From Arthrobacter sp. ISL-85 (GTDB lineage: Bacteria; Actinomycetota; Actinomycetes; Actinomycetales; Micrococcaceae), in the NCBI RefSeq assembly GCF_018613675.1, contig NZ_JAGGPQ010000007.1, positions 1 to 64,000 of the forward strand: DNA of 64,000 nucleotides, in the 5' to 3' direction. The notes under the pieces were generated by a model. It saw only the letters and a program-made list of their open reading frames with translations. It made no database searches and had not been told where the DNA came from. Below, in pieces: positions 1 to 8,917 of this stretch. A program made the translations under genes and the position numbers. Position 1 is the first letter of the stretch. Each line of letters opens with the position of its first letter.

Positions 1-117
1 AACCCCCAACACACGGGGCCCTTGGTACGGAACCAACAACTAAATACACAACACCACAATGTTGTAACCACAAGTTTCCCCACCCCAGCCCCCAGGGCTG
101 GCCGGTGCGGGGCAAGG
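1..117 (+). other. 23S-5S rRNA internal spacer (partial)
   Basis: AT-richer, non-coding stretch lying directly upstream of a clear 5S rRNA. By position it should be the spacer between 23S and 5S of an rRNA operon whose 16S and 23S genes lie left of the window. The last bases of 23S could be within the first few nucleotides, but no diagnostic 23S sequence can be seen. An open frame across this region and the 5S gene is not a real gene. Confidence 0.75.
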
Positions 118-234
118 GTTACGGCGGTCATAGCGTGGGGGAAACGCCCGGTCCCATTCCGAACCCGGAAGCTAAGACCCACAGCGCCGATGGTACTGCA
201 CCCGGGAGGGTGTGGGAGAGTAGGTCACCGCCGG
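118..234 (+). rRNA. rrf: 5S ribosomal RNA
   Basis: About 117 nt, starting GTTACGGCGGTCATAGCG and ending with the complementary GGTCACCGCCGGAAC, so helix I closes the molecule. It contains the highly conserved CCCGGTCCCATTCCGAACC block and the GGGAGAGTAGGTC segment. This is the large-subunit 5S rRNA at the end of an rRNA operon. Ends are set by the terminal helix and may be off by one or two bases. Confidence 0.97.
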
Positions 235-247
235 AACATCATTACGC

Positions 248-276
248 AGGGCCCTGACAACGAACGTCAGGGCCCT
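248..276 (+). terminator. rRNA operon terminator hairpin
   Basis: Perfect 11-bp stem AGGGCCCTGAC / GTCAGGGCCCT with a 7-nt loop, 13 nt after the 5S end. It is followed by a short T run (ACGACTTT) rather than a long U tract. Its position marks the end of the rRNA transcript. Confidence 0.85.
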
Positions 277-343
277 ACGACTTTAACCACACAAACCCAA
301 GGCCGCCCCGGTCGCTAAATGACCGCGGGTAGGATTGACCCTC

Positions 344-871
344 ATGAGCAGCATCTTCAGCCACGCCCCGGACCCTTCCCAAGACGACGGCCGGCAGGCT
401 TCGGACCCCCTGGAGCCGGTTGTGAATACCGTCCTGGTGCCAGGGCCCGTGGCCCGGGCTTTTGCAGGTTTTACCGACCACACCCACCTGTGGTGGCCCT
501 TGGAAATGCATGGTGTTTACGGGGCCGGCTCTTACGTCGAGTTTGAGGAGAATCTCATCCTCGAGACGGCTGACGACGGCCGCACCAGCATCTGGGGGAC
601 ACTCGACGACTGGCAGCCGCCGCTGTCCTTCCACGCCACCTGGCATCCAGGGAGCACCGCGCTATGGTCTACCGAGCTCCTGGTGGCGTTCCGCGCCGTC
701 GGGTCGGGCACGGAGGTCCGGGTGTTCCATGACGGGTGGGAAGGGGCTGAGGACCCCCTGGCCACCCGCCAGGAGTATGTGGAAGCCTGGCCGCTGATCC
801 TGGACAGGTTTGCCCGATTCATGGGTGCTGGCGAATCAGAGGACGAAGCGTCGCCTGGCGGCTTCTCCTAA
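344..871 (+). CDS. SRPBCC / AHSA1-like domain protein
   Basis: 175-residue soluble protein. The fold appears to be the SRPBCC (START/Bet v1-like, AHSA1) helix-grip. An early hydrophobic strand is followed by an aromatic stretch HTHLWWPLEMHG around residues 45-56. Alternating strands (FEENLILET, ISIWGTLDDW-like, LSFHATWHPG, TELLVAF) and a C-terminal amphipathic helix complete it. No signal peptide or membrane segment. The family binds hydrophobic ligands or acts as a chaperone cofactor, and the ligand here is unknown. I chose the ATG at 344 over an in-frame TTG at 335 because a purine-rich GGGTAGGAT lies about 9 nt upstream of it. It converges on the LacI gene, and the two stop codons overlap by 4 bases, so there is no intergenic space. 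Confidence 0.7.
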   Translation: MSSIFSHAPDPSQDDGRQASDPLEPVVNTVLVPGPVARAFAGFTDHTHLWWPLEMHGVYGAGSYVEFEENLILETADDGRTSIWGTLDDWQPPLSFHATWHPGSTALWSTELLVAFRAVGSGTEVRVFHDGWEGAEDPLATRQEYVEAWPLILDRFARFMGAGESEDEASPGGFS

Positions 872-1923
872 GCCGGGCGCCCGGCCATGTCCGGCGGCAC
901 GGCGGTGCTGTTCCGAATAACGAACTCCGTTGGGTATTCCTGGTCCTGTGCTGCACCAACTGCGGGACCGCCGTCGGGATTCCTGCCGGCCCCTTCCAAC
1001 TGGGCTAAGGCAGTGGCCGCGGCCAGCTTTCCCTGGCCCCGCGGATCCTGGCTCACTGTGGTCAGCCCGAAGGTCTCTGCCAGCTCGTGCCCGTCAATTC
1101 CCACCACGGAGAGATCCTGCGGGACCCGAAGCCCAAAGTCCCTTGCGGCAAGCATGATGCCCACTGCCATCTCATCGGAAGCAGCAAAGACTGCGGTGGG
1201 GCGTTCGGCGGCCGCTCCCAGCAGCTGGCGGCCGGCTGAGTATGCGCCCTGGATGGTGAAGTCGGCAGTGGCGTGCCACTCCGGCCGAAGCGCCAGCCCC
1301 GCTGCCGCCATGGCGGCGGTAAAGCCCTTCTGCCGAAGCTTCGGAAGCTTGAAATCCCGGTTCAGCGCCGCGTCGCCGGTGATATGTGCAATCCGGGTAT
1401 GACCCAACCCAATCAAGTGGCGGGTGGCCATGATGGCAAGGCCCTCGTCGTCGATCCTGATGGTTGACGCTCCGGGCAGGGCGCCTCCGATGACCACGAT
1501 GGGACGGTGCACAGCCAGCAGTTGGCCGATCTCGGCCTCGCTGAGCACCAGCGCCACCGCGATCACGGCATCCAGGCGTTTCCGCAGCAGGAAGTCGGTC
1601 AGGATGCTGTTGCGCCGCTCCGGTTGCTCGCCCACGTTGTACAGCGTGAGGTCGTAGCCGGCATCGAGCAGGGTTTCGGAAACGCCCTCCACTACCGAGG
1701 AGAAGTACCAGCGCTGCACGTTGGGAACCACCAGCCCCATGTTGTGGTTCCGACCTGACGCAAGGCTTGACGCATGGTAGGACGGGACGAAGCCGAGTTC
1801 CCTTGCAGCCTCCTGGGCCAGGCGTCGGCTCTTTGACGAGACGTTGGACTTACCACTGAGCGCCCGCGAGACGGTGGCCACCGACAGGCCGGCCCGGCTG
1901 GCAACTTCTTTGATGCCTGCCAT
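868..1923 (-). CDS. LacI-family transcriptional regulator of the glucosidase operon
   Basis: 351-residue repressor of the LacI/GalR family. The N-terminal helix-turn-helix is IKEVASRAGLSVATVSRALS (about residues 4-23), followed by the hinge helix region ending SYHASSLASG. The rest is a periplasmic-binding-like sensor domain with NMGLVVPNVQ and the late SVVGIDGHELAETFGLTTV segment. The ATG at 1923 follows the stop of the glucosidase gene by 2 nt, so the two are co-transcribed. A longer upstream open frame lies inside that gene and is disregarded. Two LacI-type operators sit upstream of the operon (3696-3709 and 3763-3776). The likely effector is an alpha-glucoside or its product, inferred from the neighbour only. 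Confidence 0.88.
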   Translation of the reverse strand: MAGIKEVASRAGLSVATVSRALSGKSNVSSKSRRLAQEAARELGFVPSYHASSLASGRNHNMGLVVPNVQRWYFSSVVEGVSETLLDAGYDLTLYNVGEQPERRNSILTDFLLRKRLDAVIAVALVLSEAEIGQLLAVHRPIVVIGGALPGASTIRIDDEGLAIMATRHLIGLGHTRIAHITGDAALNRDFKLPKLRQKGFTAAMAAAGLALRPEWHATADFTIQGAYSAGRQLLGAAAERPTAVFAASDEMAVGIMLAARDFGLRVPQDLSVVGIDGHELAETFGLTTVSQDPRGQGKLAAATALAQLEGAGRNPDGGPAVGAAQDQEYPTEFVIRNSTAVPPDMAGRPA

Positions 1924-1925
1924 TA

Positions 1926-3674
1926 TCAGAGTGCTGCTGCGGCGTCCGGTCCAAGCTGTATCCACGCGGTCTCGCCGGAGGCAAGGGCGCGGTGGCCAAC
2001 GCCTGCGGGCAGGCTGCGGATAAGGACGTGGCCCGCCGGTAACTCCATCGGCTCGTGGTTCAGGTTCATAAGCACAAGCGTAGTGCCGTTCACGTATCCC
2101 AAGGAGGACCCGGTGCACCAGTCCTCGGCCCAGGACAAGGATCCCCTGCCCAGGTCCAGTTCCCGCCGGCAGGCCAATGCGTCACGGTACAGGGACAGGT
2201 GCGACGACGCTGATTCCGCCTGCAGGTCCCGCGCCAGCGCCCCGAACGAGGCAGGGATGGGCAGCCACGGGTCTTCCCCCGAACCAAAGCCCAGGTGCGG
2301 GTCCGCGGCCCGCCAGGGCAGCGGCACCCGGCAGCCGTCGCGGCCAAGCCGCTGCCCGCCAGTACGGGCGAACGTGGGGTCCTGGCGGAGGTGGCCCGGG
2401 ATATCGATGCCGTCCGGCAACCCCAGTTCTTCCCCCTGGTAGAGGTAGGCGGCGCCGGGGAGTCCCAGCATGAACATCGAAGCCGCAGCTGCGCGGCGGC
2501 GGCCGAGATCATGGTCCGGCTGGGGATCTGCGGACCCGATGCCATCCCCGTCCCGCGGACCCAGGCCGTTGTAGCCAAACCGGCTGGCGTGGCGGACCAC
2601 GTCGTGGTTGGAAAGTACCCACGTGCTCGGTGCCCCCACGCCATCAAGGACTGTCAGGGAGTCCGTGATGACCGAGCGCAGCCGGTAGACGTCCAGGCCC
2701 GCATGGAGATATGGGAAGTTGAATGCCTGGTGCATCTCATCAGGCCTGAGCCAGTCCGCCAGCCTGTGCAGGTCCACGCTTGCCTCGGCACAGAGAATCC
2801 GGTCCGGCCCGTATTCGTCCAGGATCAAGCGCCACTTCCGGTAGATGTCATGGACACCGGGCTGCCCGAACATAGGTGCCTCGTGGCCGGGGTAACCCTC
2901 GCTGCTGCCGCCATCGGCGCGGCCACCCCACGCCGGCAGCCCCGGTGCCTTGACCAGCGCGTGGGCTACATCCACCCGGAACCCGGAGACGCCCCGGTCC
3001 AGCCAGAAACGCAGCACGCGCTCGAATTCCGCATGGACGGCAGGGTTGTCCCAGTTGAAGTCCGGCTGCGAGGAATCGAAGAGGTGCAGGTACCACTGGC
3101 CCGGCTGGCCGTCCCGGCCTTCCACGCGGGTCCATGCAGGCCCGCCGAAGTGGGACTGCCAGTTGTTCGGCGGTTCCTGTCCTTCCGGGCCGGTACCGTC
3201 GCGGAAGATGAACATGTTCCGCTCCGGGCTTCCGGCCGGCGCTGCCAGGGCTGCCTGGAATGCAGGGTGCTGGTCCGAACAGTGGTTGGGTACCAGGTCC
3301 ACGATTACCCGGAGACCCAGGCGGTGCGATTCAGCCATCATGACGTCGAAGTCGCCGAGCGTGCCGAAAATGGGGTCCGCATCGCAGTAGTCGCTGACGT
3401 CGTATCCGGCATCGCGCTGTGGGGAACGGAAGAAGGGTGACAGCCAGACGGCGTCGACGCCCAGGTCCGCCAGGTGCGGCAGTTCCTCGGTGATCCCTGC
3501 CAGGTCGCCTATGCCGTCGCCGTTCAGGTCACGGAATGACCGGGGATACACCTGGTAGATCACGGCCGAGCGCCACCAGCCCGGGGCTGTGTCCGCAGGG
3601 TGGACGAGCGTCATGGGGCCGGTGAGGGCGAAGGTGTCCTGGATCACAGTTTCGACAGACATGCTAGCAAGCAT
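1926..3674 (-). CDS. GH13 alpha-glucosidase (oligo-1,6-glucosidase / trehalose synthase-like)
   Basis: 582-residue cytosolic glycoside hydrolase, family 13. It carries YQVYPRSFRDLNGDGIGDL near the N-terminus and DAVWLSPFFRSPQRDAGYDV. The four GH13 regions are DLVPNHCSD, GFRVDVAHA (nucleophile Asp), CAEAS (acid/base Glu) and LSNHDVVR (transition-state Asp). It most likely hydrolyses alpha-linked glucosides from maltose, isomaltose or sucrose breakdown; exact specificity cannot be read. No secretion signal is present. ATG 3674 (MLASMSVE) and ATG 3662 (MSVE) are both possible and neither has a strong ribosome site. It is followed 2 nt later by its LacI regulator. The ORF extends further upstream, but across the operator region. 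Confidence 0.92.
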   Translation of the reverse strand: MLASMSVETVIQDTFALTGPMTLVHPADTAPGWWRSAVIYQVYPRSFRDLNGDGIGDLAGITEELPHLADLGVDAVWLSPFFRSPQRDAGYDVSDYCDADPIFGTLGDFDVMMAESHRLGLRVIVDLVPNHCSDQHPAFQAALAAPAGSPERNMFIFRDGTGPEGQEPPNNWQSHFGGPAWTRVEGRDGQPGQWYLHLFDSSQPDFNWDNPAVHAEFERVLRFWLDRGVSGFRVDVAHALVKAPGLPAWGGRADGGSSEGYPGHEAPMFGQPGVHDIYRKWRLILDEYGPDRILCAEASVDLHRLADWLRPDEMHQAFNFPYLHAGLDVYRLRSVITDSLTVLDGVGAPSTWVLSNHDVVRHASRFGYNGLGPRDGDGIGSADPQPDHDLGRRRAAAASMFMLGLPGAAYLYQGEELGLPDGIDIPGHLRQDPTFARTGGQRLGRDGCRVPLPWRAADPHLGFGSGEDPWLPIPASFGALARDLQAESASSHLSLYRDALACRRELDLGRGSLSWAEDWCTGSSLGYVNGTTLVLMNLNHEPMELPAGHVLIRSLPAGVGHRALASGETAWIQLGPDAAAAL

Positions 3675-3695
3675 AACGGCGGGACCCCGTTTAAC

Positions 3696-3709
3696 TGAAA
3701 ACGCTTCCA
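3696..3709 (-). promoter_or_regulatory. LacI-type operator O1 of the glucosidase operon
   Basis: On the minus strand TGGAAGCGTTTTCA, matching the LacI-family half-site pattern TGNNANCGNTNNCA. It lies 22 nt upstream of the glucosidase ATG at 3674. A second copy is 67 bp away at 3763-3776. The cognate repressor is probably the LacI-family gene at the end of the same operon. Confidence 0.75.
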
Positions 3710-3762
3710 TTAGTGGTTTGCGTGCAAAGGCATCGTTGATTAATGCCCGGATTGGAGAAAAG

Positions 3763-3776
3763 TGGAAGCGATTACA
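3763..3776 (+). promoter_or_regulatory. LacI-type operator O2, between glucosidase and FAD-oxidase genes
   Basis: TGGAAGCGATTACA read on the plus strand, the same motif as O1 with 3 differences and a full match to TGNNANCGNTNNCA. The two sites face each other across the divergent intergenic region. A looped repressor complex is possible, and the rightward oxidase gene might share the control. Confidence 0.7.
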
Positions 3777-3852
3777 AGCGTAGGAAAACCAGGGGCTCCG
3801 CCCGCAGCACACCTAAACTGGGAAGGTATGTCCGACGACGGGTGGAGGCTTG

Positions 3853-5223
3853 GTGGGAAGCATCGTTGACGAGCTGGAGGCCATCCTGCCGCCAGGTCAG
3901 CTGGACGCGGGCGAGGTCACGCTCCGCCGTTACGCTGTAGACCAGGCACCGGTCATCGACTTCCAGCTTCCGCTGGCAGTGGTGTTCCCGGAATCAGTGG
4001 CAGACGTGCAGGCGGTGGTGAAGGCCTGTGCGGGCAGCGGGGTGGCGATCGTGCCCCGGGGAGCCGGTACGGGTGTCTCCGGGGGAGCCCATGCCACCAC
4101 CAACTGCATCATCCTTTCCCTGGAGCGCATGGACCGGATCCTCGCCCTGAACCCCGACGATGAAACCGCCACGGTGGAGCCCGGCGTCGTCAATGCCGTC
4201 CTCAACGAAGCCGCCGCAGAGCATGGCCTCATGTACGCGCCGGACCCTGCCAGCTTCCGGAGCTCCACTGTTGGCGGCAACGTTGCCACTAACGCCGGCG
4301 GCCTTCGGTGCGCCAAATATGGGGTCACCCGGGACTCAGTCCTGGCACTGGACGTCGTCCTGGCGGACGGCTCCCTGATCCACACAGGCCACCAGACCTT
4401 CAAAGGCGTGGCGGGCTACGACCTCACCGGCCTCTTCGTGGGGTCCGAAGGCACGCTGGGAATCGTCGTCGGAATCACCGTGCGGCTGAAGTACCTGCCC
4501 CGGGAGGTGCACACCGTTGCCGCGTTCTACCCGGACTTCAAGAGTGCCGCCGCAGGTGTCCTGGCCGTGGGGAGGGCCCGCGTCCAGCCCGCCATCATGG
4601 AGCTGCTCGACGGAGGTACGCTGATCCAGCTCGACGACCTCCATGGGTCCGACCTCACCGCGCGCGGAAAATCGCTGCTGCTCGTCCAGACGGACGGTTT
4701 TGGGGCGGCCGCGGAAGCCGATGTGGTGCGGCAGGTCCTGCGCGCAGGCGGGGCAACCGTCACCACCGAGGCAAGCGCGGAGGCCGAGCGGCTGGTGGAG
4801 CTTCGACGGCACAGCAGGGGCACCGAGGTGGATGACGAGTACCGGGTGGGCGAAGACGTCGCCGTTCCGCGCTCCCGGCTGGTCGACTATGTTGCAGCGC
4901 TTGAGGCCATGGCCGCCGCGCAGCGTGTCCATCTCAAGGTGGTAGCCCATGCCGGCGACGGCAACCTCCACCCAACATTCTGGATCGACCGGAAGGGGCC
5001 GGACGTGGAAGCCGGCGCCATGGAGCGGCTCCAGGTGGCCCTGGACGAGTCCATCTCCGCGGCCCTGGCAATGGGCGGCACCATCACGGGGGAGCACGGC
5101 GTGGGCCAGTACAAGCTGCGGTGGCTGGGACAGGAGCAGCCGGAGCCCATCCGCGAACTCCAGCGCAGGATCAAGGACCTGTTCGATCCGGCCGGAATCC
5201 TGAACCCCGGAAAGGCTATCTAG
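3853..5223 (+). CDS. FAD-linked oxidase, GlcD / D-lactate dehydrogenase type
   Basis: 456-residue flavoprotein of the GlcD (glycolate oxidase subunit / D-lactate dehydrogenase, VAO) family. The N-terminal FAD_binding_4 domain has PRGAGTGVSGGAH (about residues 70-82) and the FRSSTVGGNVATNAGG and GVAGYDLTGLFVGSEGTLGI blocks. The C-terminal FAD-oxidase domain contains HAGDGNLHP, GEHGVGQYK and the terminal DPAGILNPGK. Oxidises a 2-hydroxyacid such as D-lactate or glycolate; substrate not determinable. Start is uncertain: GTG 3853 or TTG 3850, both close behind a GGAGG at 3844-3848. A 13-codon reading frame starting ATG 3828 overlaps the start in another frame. Confidence 0.88.
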   Translation: MGSIVDELEAILPPGQLDAGEVTLRRYAVDQAPVIDFQLPLAVVFPESVADVQAVVKACAGSGVAIVPRGAGTGVSGGAHATTNCIILSLERMDRILALNPDDETATVEPGVVNAVLNEAAAEHGLMYAPDPASFRSSTVGGNVATNAGGLRCAKYGVTRDSVLALDVVLADGSLIHTGHQTFKGVAGYDLTGLFVGSEGTLGIVVGITVRLKYLPREVHTVAAFYPDFKSAAAGVLAVGRARVQPAIMELLDGGTLIQLDDLHGSDLTARGKSLLLVQTDGFGAAAEADVVRQVLRAGGATVTTEASAEAERLVELRRHSRGTEVDDEYRVGEDVAVPRSRLVDYVAALEAMAAAQRVHLKVVAHAGDGNLHPTFWIDRKGPDVEAGAMERLQVALDESISAALAMGGTITGEHGVGQYKLRWLGQEQPEPIRELQRRIKDLFDPAGILNPGKAI

Positions 5224-5226
5224 GAC

Positions 5227-6645
5227 TCAGTCGTCCGAGTCCGGGTACTCGTCGTCGGATTCGTCAGCACCGTAGCGGGACTCCTCGTTTTCCACCTCGA
5301 GGATCTTCAGCAGCCCGGTGTCCGGGTTGAGCATGATCGCGGCCTCATCCCGCCGGTGCCGGAGGATCGAGTCGATGTAGGACTGCACGGCTTCGGCCAG
5401 CGGGATATGGCGCTCCTGCTTTTCGGACATGTACCACCGGTGTTCCAGGACCTCGTGCACAACTTCGGCGTGCTCGAGCTTGCCGGACAGGTCCCGCGGG
5501 ATGGCGCGCACGATCGGCTCGAAAATCTGGCTGACCCAGAGATGGGCGCTGTATTCCTCGTCCATTTCCGGGTTGTTGTCCGCCCGGAAAGAGTCCATGT
5601 CATTGAGGAGGCGGCGGGCCTGGTTCTCCTGGGCATCCAGGCCGGTAAGCCGCAGCAGCCGCCGCTGGTGGTGGCCCGCGTCCACCACCTTGGGCTGCAG
5701 CTGGATGGTGGAGCCATTCTGGGTGGTCTTGATGGCGTATTCCTCAACGTCGAAGCCCAGTTCGTTCAGTCGCCGGATTCGGGCGCCCACCCGCCAGCGT
5801 TCGCCCAGCTCAAAGGATTCCTTTTCGGTCAGTTCCGTCCACAGCCGCCGGTAGCTGTCCATGATCAGCTCGCTGGTGGCCACGGGGTCCACCTTCTCCT
5901 CGATGAGGCCGCCGTCCAGCAGGTCCATGAGCTCGCCTGCGATATTGACCCGGGCAATTTCCAGGTCGTATTCGCGCTGCCCCAGGGAGAGGTCCGGATA
6001 GAGCTCGCCCGTTTCGGCGTCCACCAAGTAGGCGGCAAATGCGCCGGCGTCCCGGCGGAAGAGCGTGTTGGAAAGGGAGACGTCGCCCCAGTAGAAGCCA
6101 ATCAGGTGCAGCCTGACCAGCAGCAGGGCCTGCGCGTCGATGAGGCGCGTCAGGGTGTCCTTGCGCAGCATCTGGGAGAAGAGGGCGCGGTAGGGCATGG
6201 AGAACTTCAGGTGCCGGGTCACCAGCACCGGGTTGAGCGGACGCCCGTCGGGGGTGCTCCGCCCGGTGATCACCGCAACCGGCTCCACGCACGGCACATC
6301 GAAGCGGGCCAGCTTGCGGAGCATGTGGTACTCGTGGCGGGCCACATGCTCGGAGGTTTCCTTGATGGCGATGACAGACCCGCCCAAGTGGGCAAAGCGC
6401 ACGATGTGCCGGGAAATGCCGCGGGGGAGTGCCGCCAGGTACTGCGCCGGCCACTCCTCGAGGGCGATATGCCATGGCAGGTCCAGCAGTTCGGGATCCG
6501 CTGCCGCCGCAGTGATGTTCAGCGACGAGGCTACCGAGGCCGCCTTGTTGTCATCGGCACTGGCCGCCACGAACCTCGGCAATTTACCGATCTGCGCGTA
6601 GTCGGTGGGTTCGTCGTGCCACTGGGCGCTGTATTCCTCGGTCAT
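5227..6645 (-). CDS. DUF4032 protein with lipopolysaccharide-kinase-like fold
   Basis: 472-residue cytosolic protein typical of the actinobacterial DUF4032 family. Residues about 80-250 resemble Kdo/WaaP-type kinases: VIAIKETSEHVARHEYHML (ATP-anchoring Lys and Glu), WGDVSLSNTLF (catalytic-loop Asp and Asn) and YLVDAETGE (metal-binding Asp in place of DFG). The C-terminal half (EHAEVVHEVLEHRWYMSEKQ) is the DUF4032 part, ending in an acidic tail. Function is unknown in the family; a small-molecule or protein kinase activity is inference. It converges on the FAD oxidase with 3 nt between stops. It is preceded by the strong hairpin at 6705-6750, so it is probably its own transcript. Confidence 0.85.
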   Translation of the reverse strand: MTEEYSAQWHDEPTDYAQIGKLPRFVAASADDNKAASVASSLNITAAAADPELLDLPWHIALEEWPAQYLAALPRGISRHIVRFAHLGGSVIAIKETSEHVARHEYHMLRKLARFDVPCVEPVAVITGRSTPDGRPLNPVLVTRHLKFSMPYRALFSQMLRKDTLTRLIDAQALLLVRLHLIGFYWGDVSLSNTLFRRDAGAFAAYLVDAETGELYPDLSLGQREYDLEIARVNIAGELMDLLDGGLIEEKVDPVATSELIMDSYRRLWTELTEKESFELGERWRVGARIRRLNELGFDVEEYAIKTTQNGSTIQLQPKVVDAGHHQRRLLRLTGLDAQENQARRLLNDMDSFRADNNPEMDEEYSAHLWVSQIFEPIVRAIPRDLSGKLEHAEVVHEVLEHRWYMSEKQERHIPLAEAVQSYIDSILRHRRDEAAIMLNPDTGLLKILEVENEESRYGADESDDEYPDSDD

Positions 6646-6704
6646 GGGTCAATTCTTCCGTACTCGGGGCAGGGCAGCTAAATCTTTGCACGCATCGTTT
6701 AAAG

Positions 6705-6750
6705 CCGACGGCGGCCCGCACCATTGCGTAAAGGTGCGGGCCGCCGTCGG
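6705..6750 (-). terminator. Strong hairpin terminator of the sugar-ABC ATPase gene
   Basis: Perfect 18-bp stem (6705-6722 with 6733-6750) and a 10-nt loop. On the minus strand it lies 31 nt after the ATPase stop and is followed by TTTAAACG. This is the strongest simple hairpin in the window and should isolate the ATPase gene from the DUF4032 gene. Confidence 0.9.
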
Positions 6751-6780
6751 TTGCGTGGGCAGGACCCACGCCGGCAGATA

Positions 6781-7863
<1,083 letters not shown>

Positions 7864-8080
7864 AGTTATCAATCCCTTCACCGGCAGGTACGTGCCGGAC
7901 GATCCGTTGTGAATGGTTCATGTTTTTTCAGTTTTGTTCCTGCAAAGTGCTCCGCGCCTAGACCCGGGGCATAAAGTGACGCCGCACGCTGGTTGTGCGC
8001 CACATCACACCACAGAGTATGCCAGAGGTTTCGCTTTTTCGCGTAAATGTTACGAACGTCACAGGTGTGCCTGGAGGCCT
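7864..8080. other. Intergenic region upstream of the sugar-ABC ATPase
   Basis: 217 bp between the ATPase start and the otsB stop, both on the minus strand. It must hold the ATPase promoter. Apart from the small inverted repeat at 7851-7868 I see no clear -35/-10 pair, operator or hairpin, and no coding frame. Confidence 0.5.
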
Positions 8081-8917
8081 CTAACCGGACGCTGCTTGCG
8101 GATCCTCTTCGGCAACGGCGATGCTCCGCTCCTGGAGCAGGGCCTCAAGCAGTTCCGCAACGTGGACAGGGGCCTCCACCCGGTACTGCGCCTGGGTGAA
8201 ATCCAGGCCCACCTTGACCCCTACATCGCCTGGTTCGAGCCGGCCGAAAGCGTCCTCGTCCGTCACGTCGTCGCCCACGAACAGCACGGCCGTGGCCCCG
8301 GTGGCCTGCCGAAGGAAGGTGACACCTTCGCCCTTGGAGGCATTGACCACCGAGGTCTCCAGGACGCGCTTGCCCTCTTTGAGGAAGACGCCCTTGCGGT
8401 CCTGGAGCACTGACCGGGCCGCCAACACCGCGTCTTCCGCCACGTCGTCCGCGGCCAGCCGGGTATGCAGGACGACGCCGGCCGGCTTGTACTCCAGGGA
8501 GGTGCCGGGAGCCTGGGCAACGATGTCCGCCAATTCGGCCCGCACCTCTTCAAGGAGGGCCTTCTGGTCCTCATCGAGGGCCAGTTCGGTCGAGCCTGGC
8601 CCCAGCCAGGCCTCCGCGCCGTGGCTGCCGATCAGCAGGGTGTCAACCGGCGGGGAGGCAACCTCACGCAAACTGGCAAGGGCGCGCCCTGAGATGAGGG
8701 CCGTCGTCGTACGTGGCAGGACAGCGAGGCCCGCGAACGCCGCGGCCGAGCGCGGAAGCGGCCGTGCATCCTGTGCCCGCCCCACAATGGGCGCCATGGT
8801 GCCATCAAAGTCCATGGCCACGAGCAGGTGCTCTGTCCCGGCGATCCGGCGGAGGGCTTCGCGGAGCTCGGGCGAGAGCGCCAGCGGCGCCCTGGTGCCG
8901 CGGCCGTCAGGAGTCAT
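8081..8917 (-). CDS. otsB: Trehalose-6-phosphate phosphatase
   Basis: 278-residue HAD-superfamily phosphatase removing phosphate from trehalose 6-phosphate, the second step of OtsAB trehalose synthesis. HAD motif I is VAMDFDGTMAPIV (about residues 33-45, catalytic Asp pair DxD). TTTALISGR carries motif II (Ser). The cap region includes GSHGAE, and motif IV is FVGDDVTDEDAF. Length is normal for OtsB. Start: ATG 8917 has an AGGTGG about 6 nt upstream; GTG 8920 is also possible. The start overlaps the end of otsA by about 11 nt, so the pair is translationally coupled. Product trehalose is an osmoprotectant and reserve. Confidence 0.95.
   Translation of the reverse strand: MTPDGRGTRAPLALSPELREALRRIAGTEHLLVAMDFDGTMAPIVGRAQDARPLPRSAAAFAGLAVLPRTTTALISGRALASLREVASPPVDTLLIGSHGAEAWLGPGSTELALDEDQKALLEEVRAELADIVAQAPGTSLEYKPAGVVLHTRLAADDVAEDAVLAARSVLQDRKGVFLKEGKRVLETSVVNASKGEGVTFLRQATGATAVLFVGDDVTDEDAFGRLEPGDVGVKVGLDFTQAQYRVEAPVHVAELLEALLQERSIAVAEEDPQAASG

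Noticed and set aside
22..318. 98-codon plus-strand frame over the 5S rRNA region
   Set aside because: It runs through the rRNA spacer, 5S gene and terminator.
1924..2118. N-terminal extension of the LacI regulator to 2118
   Set aside because: Overlaps the end of the glucosidase gene. ATG 1923 starts exactly at the family helix-turn-helix.
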